This document shows positions 60,010 to 64,000 of a stretch of DNA of 64,000 nt, piece by piece; within the stretch, counting starts at the first letter, position 1, and each line of letters opens with the position of its first letter. This DNA comes from Silene conica. Its lineage: Eukaryota > Streptophyta > Magnoliopsida > Caryophyllales > Caryophyllaceae. The notes below the pieces were generated by a model, which saw nothing but the letters and a program-made list of their open reading frames with translations, was not told where the DNA came from and did no database searches. The translations under genes were made by a program, and so were the position numbers. The stretch spans positions 25,459,079 through 25,523,078 of the forward strand of contig CM055313.2 in assembly GCA_029255685.2 (NCBI GenBank), given 5' to 3'.

Positions 60010-60682
60010 AAGTATAAGGCATGCAAATAAGAAGTGTATACACATAGAATAGTACAGGCAATTATCAACGCGCACGGCCTCCGGTTCGGTCTACTAGCTT
60101 TACCCATAAGACTTAACTTGGTTCCACATCCTATAACGATATAGCATAGCTGGCTCTACTAACCATTCCAGTCAATCATGATCATATCTCTCCTACATCT
60201 ATCCTTTTAGGTGACTATAGCTCATCAACTTATTACACATATCATCATACTATATCTCTACCTAACGGTTCAGGGATCATACGGCCGCATGCATATCACC
60301 ATATATATACAAGTAAAGCTCTTATTCAAAATCTCTTGTTCTTAATACCAAAAATAGTAGATCTCAACCAACATTCAACATCAATCTCATGATTCACAGT
60401 ATATATATCACCAATCATATCTCACATCATAACTTACCTCATTCCTTCTCCTGCAAGAACGTTAGTACAAGATAACTAGGTCACTATATAATCTACCCCA
60501 ATTTTCAATTTCTCTCATTGGGTTCCCGAGACAGAACAGAAAGGGCCCAGGTTTGGTGTGAGGGGCCCCCTAACTCATCCCATTCCTTTTTGGGGCTCCT
60601 AACAGTTTCATCTCGGGGTTTATTTTATCAGACTCTTCCTACATTCATTATTATTCATTTGGTTTAGGCCTGAGGATCGTTC
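60010..60682 (-). other. leader copy of the inverted Gypsy element (undisturbed)
   Basis: Nearly identical to 46,839-47,061 plus 53,962-54,414 joined across the CACTA insertion. It preserves the target site of that insertion at about 60,228-60,234. Confidence 0.85.
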
Positions 60683-60694
60683 GCTCTGATACCA
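60683..60694 (-). other. primer-binding site beside the outer inverted Gypsy LTR
   Basis: Minus sense TGGTATCAGAGC two bases from the LTR end at 60697. Confidence 0.9.
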
Positions 60695-60696
60695 CT

Positions 60697-63056
60697 TGTA
60701 ACACCCCGATTTATTAAGGAGCCTTTAGCAAGACATCCTCAGTAAATTGAGCTGTTACCATCTCGGAATATCCGAGGCAGTGAATAACAAAGTAAATCAA
60801 ACCAAAGTACTTTATATAAAATCTGGTAAAATTTAAACTTTGGTGTTACAAATACTACATAGCGGAATAAAAGTACAACTGATAACTACAAAGTAGGTGA
60901 TCTACATCTAAGTCGGTCCATTCCAAGTGCTCACGCCATCCCATGCTCCCACAGCACCATCTTTCCTGTCAAAACTGCTCCCCATTACGGATCATCACAG
61001 GTGTCACACGAATACACAGGGTCAACCACGAGGTTGAGTAGAGGAAAAATAAATAACGACCACTATTATATATATGTTGGGATCAATCATCCCTTCTCCG
61101 CACCGATCCAACGCCAAAAAAACTCCACACCGATCCCACGCCAAATAAACTCCGCACCGATCCAACGCCAAATAAACTCTGCACCGATCCAATGCCAAAT
61201 AAACTCCGCACCGAACCAACGCCAAATAAACTCCGCACCGATCCAACGCCAAATAAACTCTACACCATATCACAAGACCCAATATTCTCCACATCGTATC
61301 GTATCACAGAAATATACAGTCAATTAAATACAATATAACACCATTCATACAATAAGATATAAATAGTTAACATCGGATAATAACAATTACTCATCACCAT
61401 GTATACAGTATTCCCCTACCTCAATTGGCAGAAAGACAATGTCAACCGAATAGCTGCTAGAAATGTCCCCCCGCGGAAACCGTCACCTAAACATATATTA
61501 TGTAACAATCAATAAATCTTCCCAAACCCCCAAGTTATAAGGGTACATATACTAAATATAGCAACCTTCCAAAAATAGAAAGTTTCCCAAAATGGAAACT
61601 TTCCCGAAATAGAACTTTTCCTTAAAAGGAACTTCCCGAAATAGCTACTTCCCGACTCATTAAAACCTTCAACTAAAACACCAATTACTAACACAACACT
61701 AATTAACAATTTATTATACACCACAATTATAGCAATAAAAACTAATCATGAACTTACTAAATATAGCATAAGGATTTACTTGTACACATTACATATATAT
61801 CTATATATACCCATATGTATAAACATGCCCAACTCACATAATTATCATAGACCAATAATATCTAATTGTAATAATTACCCATCAACATTCTAATTATAAC
61901 ATTACTTATAATTATTTACCATAACAAGGTGTAATGTTAATAATGACAAGGTAAGAGTATTAACATTAGCAAATTCAATTATCATCACGTGTGAACCCAA
62001 CTATGTAACAACTTATAGCTATCGAAACACGCAGCAGCCACCACGCCAAAATCCCGACCCTTGACCAACCCATGTAACGAACATCGCTGCCAACACCAAC
62101 CACCACTACTGACCTCGCCTGGAACACCACCAGGCTCGCCACTGAGCCACGGTGGTTCCAGGGATGTCAGCAACGGCGGTCGACACCGCAACAGTAGCCA
62201 CCCACCACCGACAAAATCCAGCTGCCACAACAGACCCCTGTTTCACGTTACAAACTACCCAGATAAAACCCTCTGTACCGACTGCCCTGAGCCACCTTAA
62301 ACACCACGACAACCACCTTACGAACTCTTGACTACACTCATCCAAAAACCCCAAACGCCCATAGCAACCATAGACCACAACCAAATCGAAATCAATTCGA
62401 ACTTTCATGCTCAAAACAGAAAACTGAAAACACGATTATAATGTAATCCTGACACCACGTTAAAACACCACATCTGACGGTAATAGGCGGCCAACGACGA
62501 CTAACTGGTGGCCCACATATGATTACTACGCAACAAGGATTAAGAATAAGCTATGAACAAGAACTATACACGCATAACACGATAGACAGACCCATATCGA
62601 AACTGCTGAACTCGAAAAGAAACTAAAAAATGATGCTGAACACGCTTACCTTTCTATGAAAACGAACGGCCTTGCATCCCCTTAACCCACCGTGTGAACC
62701 TCCCATTCACCACTCTGAAGTGGCGGCAGCCTAGGGAAAGACGTGGGTTTATGTCGTTTTAGGGTTAAATTAGGGTTTGGGTCAACATAATATGAGATGG
62801 CAGAGGGAGTGTTTGTGAGTTGAGCGTGTAATGTTGTTTATTGAGTTGGGCTGATTCCTTTATTAGCACGCACTTCTAGGCCCAACGCATATATTAGAAC
62901 ACGTTTTGATAAGTAATACTCATGCTCGACGCTTTACTTATAGCCCATAAAATATAACAACATTCTGTGATACGTTAATTATCGAATATCAAATTTCGAA
63001 TAACTATCAAAACGTCAACACAAATAAATAAGAAAACAAAAGTACGGGGTATTACA
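60697..63056 (-). repeat. outer inverted Gypsy LTR
   Basis: 2,360 bp; about 99% identical by eye to 54429-56761 except for six rather than five 27-bp units (about 61,098-61,261). Its outer end abuts the plus-strand LTR fragment. Confidence 0.9.
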
Positions 63057-63636
63057 CTTGTGATATGGAGCGGAGTATATTGGGTCTTGTGATATGGAGC
63101 GGAGTATATTGGGTCTTGTGATTGGTGTGGAGATAATGGGTCTTGTGATTAGCGTGGAGATAATGGGTCTTGTGATTTGGTGCGCAGATAATGGGTCTTG
63201 TGATTTGGTGTGGAGAATATTGGGTCTTGTGATTCAGAGTGGAGATGATTGACTCTTTATTTATAGTAATGCTTTGACTGCTTAATGTTTCCTCTACTCA
63301 ACCTCGTGGTTGACCCTGTGTATTCATGTGACACCTGTGATGATCCGTAATGGGGAGCAGTTTTGACTGGAAAAATGGTGCTGTGGGAGCATGGGATGAC
63401 GTGAGCACTTGGATGGACCGACTTAGATTTAGATCACATACTTGAAGTTATCAGTTTTACTTTAGTGTCTGCTGTGTAGTATTTGTAACATCAAACTTTA
63501 AATTTAATCAGTTTTGTATAAAGTACTTTGGTTTGGTTTACTTTGTTATTCACTACCTCGGATATTCCGAGATGGTAACAGCTCGATTTACTGAGGATGT
63601 CTTGCTAAAGGCTCCTTAATAAATCGGGGTGTTACA
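63057..63636 (+). repeat. 3' LTR fragment of the plus-strand Gypsy element
   Basis: 580 bp matching the last part of 43981-46771 (from about 46,192), ending GGGGTGTTACA and followed by the CTCAA target duplication. Confidence 0.85.
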
Positions 63637-64000
63637 CTCAAGCAAGAATTAGACTCGATCTTAAACCTATGGAACGATTTCAATCTCAGAGCGAGATGCA
63701 AATGTAAGCCTAAACTAATTTAATGCAAAATCAAAAAAAGACATAGTAATCGAATCATGTAAACGAGTTACGAAGTTGTCAAACTTGCTAATCTTTCAAC
63801 TATAGAGACTTTCTCACAATGGACTCTCGCGGGTCGCTCAAATCACATGATAAGCACAGGGTGAGGGTATGTAAAAGATAGAAAGAAGCAATTTGTAAGG
63901 ACACTCACCTAACTTCGACCCATGAAGACATGCCTGCAATCTAACATGAAAATAGACTCTACAACCGTGCATATACATGCCAATCAAGTGACTTCGACAC
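63637..64000 (-). other. interior of the Athila/Tat-like Gypsy element
   Basis: Continues the sequence that was interrupted at 43,980 (TTTGCCCTCAA|GCAAGAATTAG). Non-coding in view; the element runs off the window. Confidence 0.55.

Larger units (their letters stand above)
46839..63056 (-). mobile_element. inverted Gypsy block: leader, LTR, non-coding interior, LTR
   Basis: Reading on the minus strand from 63,056: LTR (60697-63056), primer site, ~0.67 kb leader (to about 60,010), about 3.2 kb interior without coding capacity, a polypurine tract beside 56,762, LTR (54429-56761), a second primer site, and a second copy of the leader that stops at 46,839. The LTR-interior-LTR-leader order is a tandem array sharing its middle LTR. 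The two LTRs are about 99% alike by eye apart from array length. The interior has no gag or pol, so this is a non-autonomous (LARD-like) or deleted form. The far end is lost at the junction with the plus-strand element. Confidence 0.75.
43981..63636 (+). mobile_element. Gypsy element (plus) with rearranged interior holding inverted relatives
   Basis: CTCAA flanks the block on both sides (43976-43980, 63637-63641). The left LTR (43981-46771) starts TGTAATACCCG and ends GGGGTGTTACA. The right end is only the last 580 bp of the partner LTR (63057-63636), about 97% alike. After the left LTR come a tRNA-Met primer site and 60-odd bases of leader, and then the sequence switches at about 46,839 into minus-strand sequence of a related element. 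The element's own gag-pol is gone. LTR termini, primer site and the GGGACGAAGTTC...AAGGAGGG tract of its relatives suggest the chromovirus (Tekay/Del-like) branch, but without pol this is inference. Broken, highly rearranged. Confidence 0.8.
33207..64000 (-). mobile_element. Gypsy element (probably Athila/Tat group), 3' part, hosting two further elements
   Basis: In minus sense an LTR runs from TGATGCGTGTC (plus coordinate 43948) to GGGTATCA (33207), about 1.6 kb once the nested Copia element is removed. Inside the LTR boundary the minus sense reads CTTGCTTGAGGGCAAACAAG then GGTTTGGTTTGGGGAATT. This is the polypurine-tract neighbourhood typical of Athila/Tat Gypsy elements. The inner region continues past 63,642 to the window edge, with the Gypsy cluster 43,981-63,636 inserted in it. 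Only non-coding 3' sequence is in view, so wholeness cannot be judged. Confidence 0.6.

Overview
The window is nuclear DNA from a flowering plant with a repeat-rich genome. The evidence is an AT-rich background, nested Copia and Gypsy LTR retrotransposons, CACTA (En/Spm) transposons, Stowaway- and Tourist-type MITEs, a truncated L1-type LINE and a nuclear tRNA-Ala gene. A eudicot is likely and the Caryophyllales are possible, but the sequence alone does not fix the species. Very little single-copy host sequence is visible: the tRNA gene, one possible intronless gene of 143 codons at 27.2 kb, and stretches of anonymous AT-rich DNA.

Layout. 1-2.6 kb: anonymous DNA, a Copia LTR relic, a possible SINE relic and a Stowaway MITE. 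2.6-11.5 kb: an old, decayed minus-strand Copia element with 185-bp LTRs and target duplication TATAT. It holds a 3.5-kb CACTA element (TSD ATT) that carries a spliced-type fragment of the RNA polymerase III second-largest-subunit gene (NRPC2). 11.8 kb: tRNA-Ala(AGC). 12.7-14.7 kb: an almost perfect ~1-kb tandem duplication. 15.1-16.9 kb: a DNA transposon with ~46-bp inverted ends around an A-rich minisatellite. 17.6-26.4 kb: a very young Copia element with identical 169-bp LTRs. Its 3' LTR is split by a 4.0-kb CACTA element (TSD GTT) that carries a three-exon fragment of an ascorbate peroxidase gene. 27.2 kb: the possible host gene. 28.9-33.2 kb: a Stowaway MITE, a TIR element split by a 5'-truncated LINE, and a second LINE scrap. 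33.2 kb to the window end: a minus-strand Gypsy element, probably of the Athila/Tat group. It is interrupted by a nearly whole Angela/Tork-like Copia element (34,681-43,813, TSD CTCCT, LTRs about 99% identical) and by a rearranged Gypsy cluster (43,981-63,636, TSD CTCAA). Inside that cluster sits a 6.9-kb CACTA element with a TNP2 transposase gene and a second transposon gene (TSD TTA).

How it fits together. Almost every boundary can be placed because target duplications are visible, so the insertions can be put in relative order. The most notable content is two unrelated non-autonomous CACTA elements, each carrying an intron-containing piece of a conserved host gene (NRPC2 and APX). The APX carrier must have moved very recently, because it splits an LTR whose partner is still identical. 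The 6.9-kb CACTA element shows what transposase genes of this superfamily look like here, but its TIRs differ from those of both carriers, so it need not be their helper. All identities and counts were made by eye, without alignment software or database searches.
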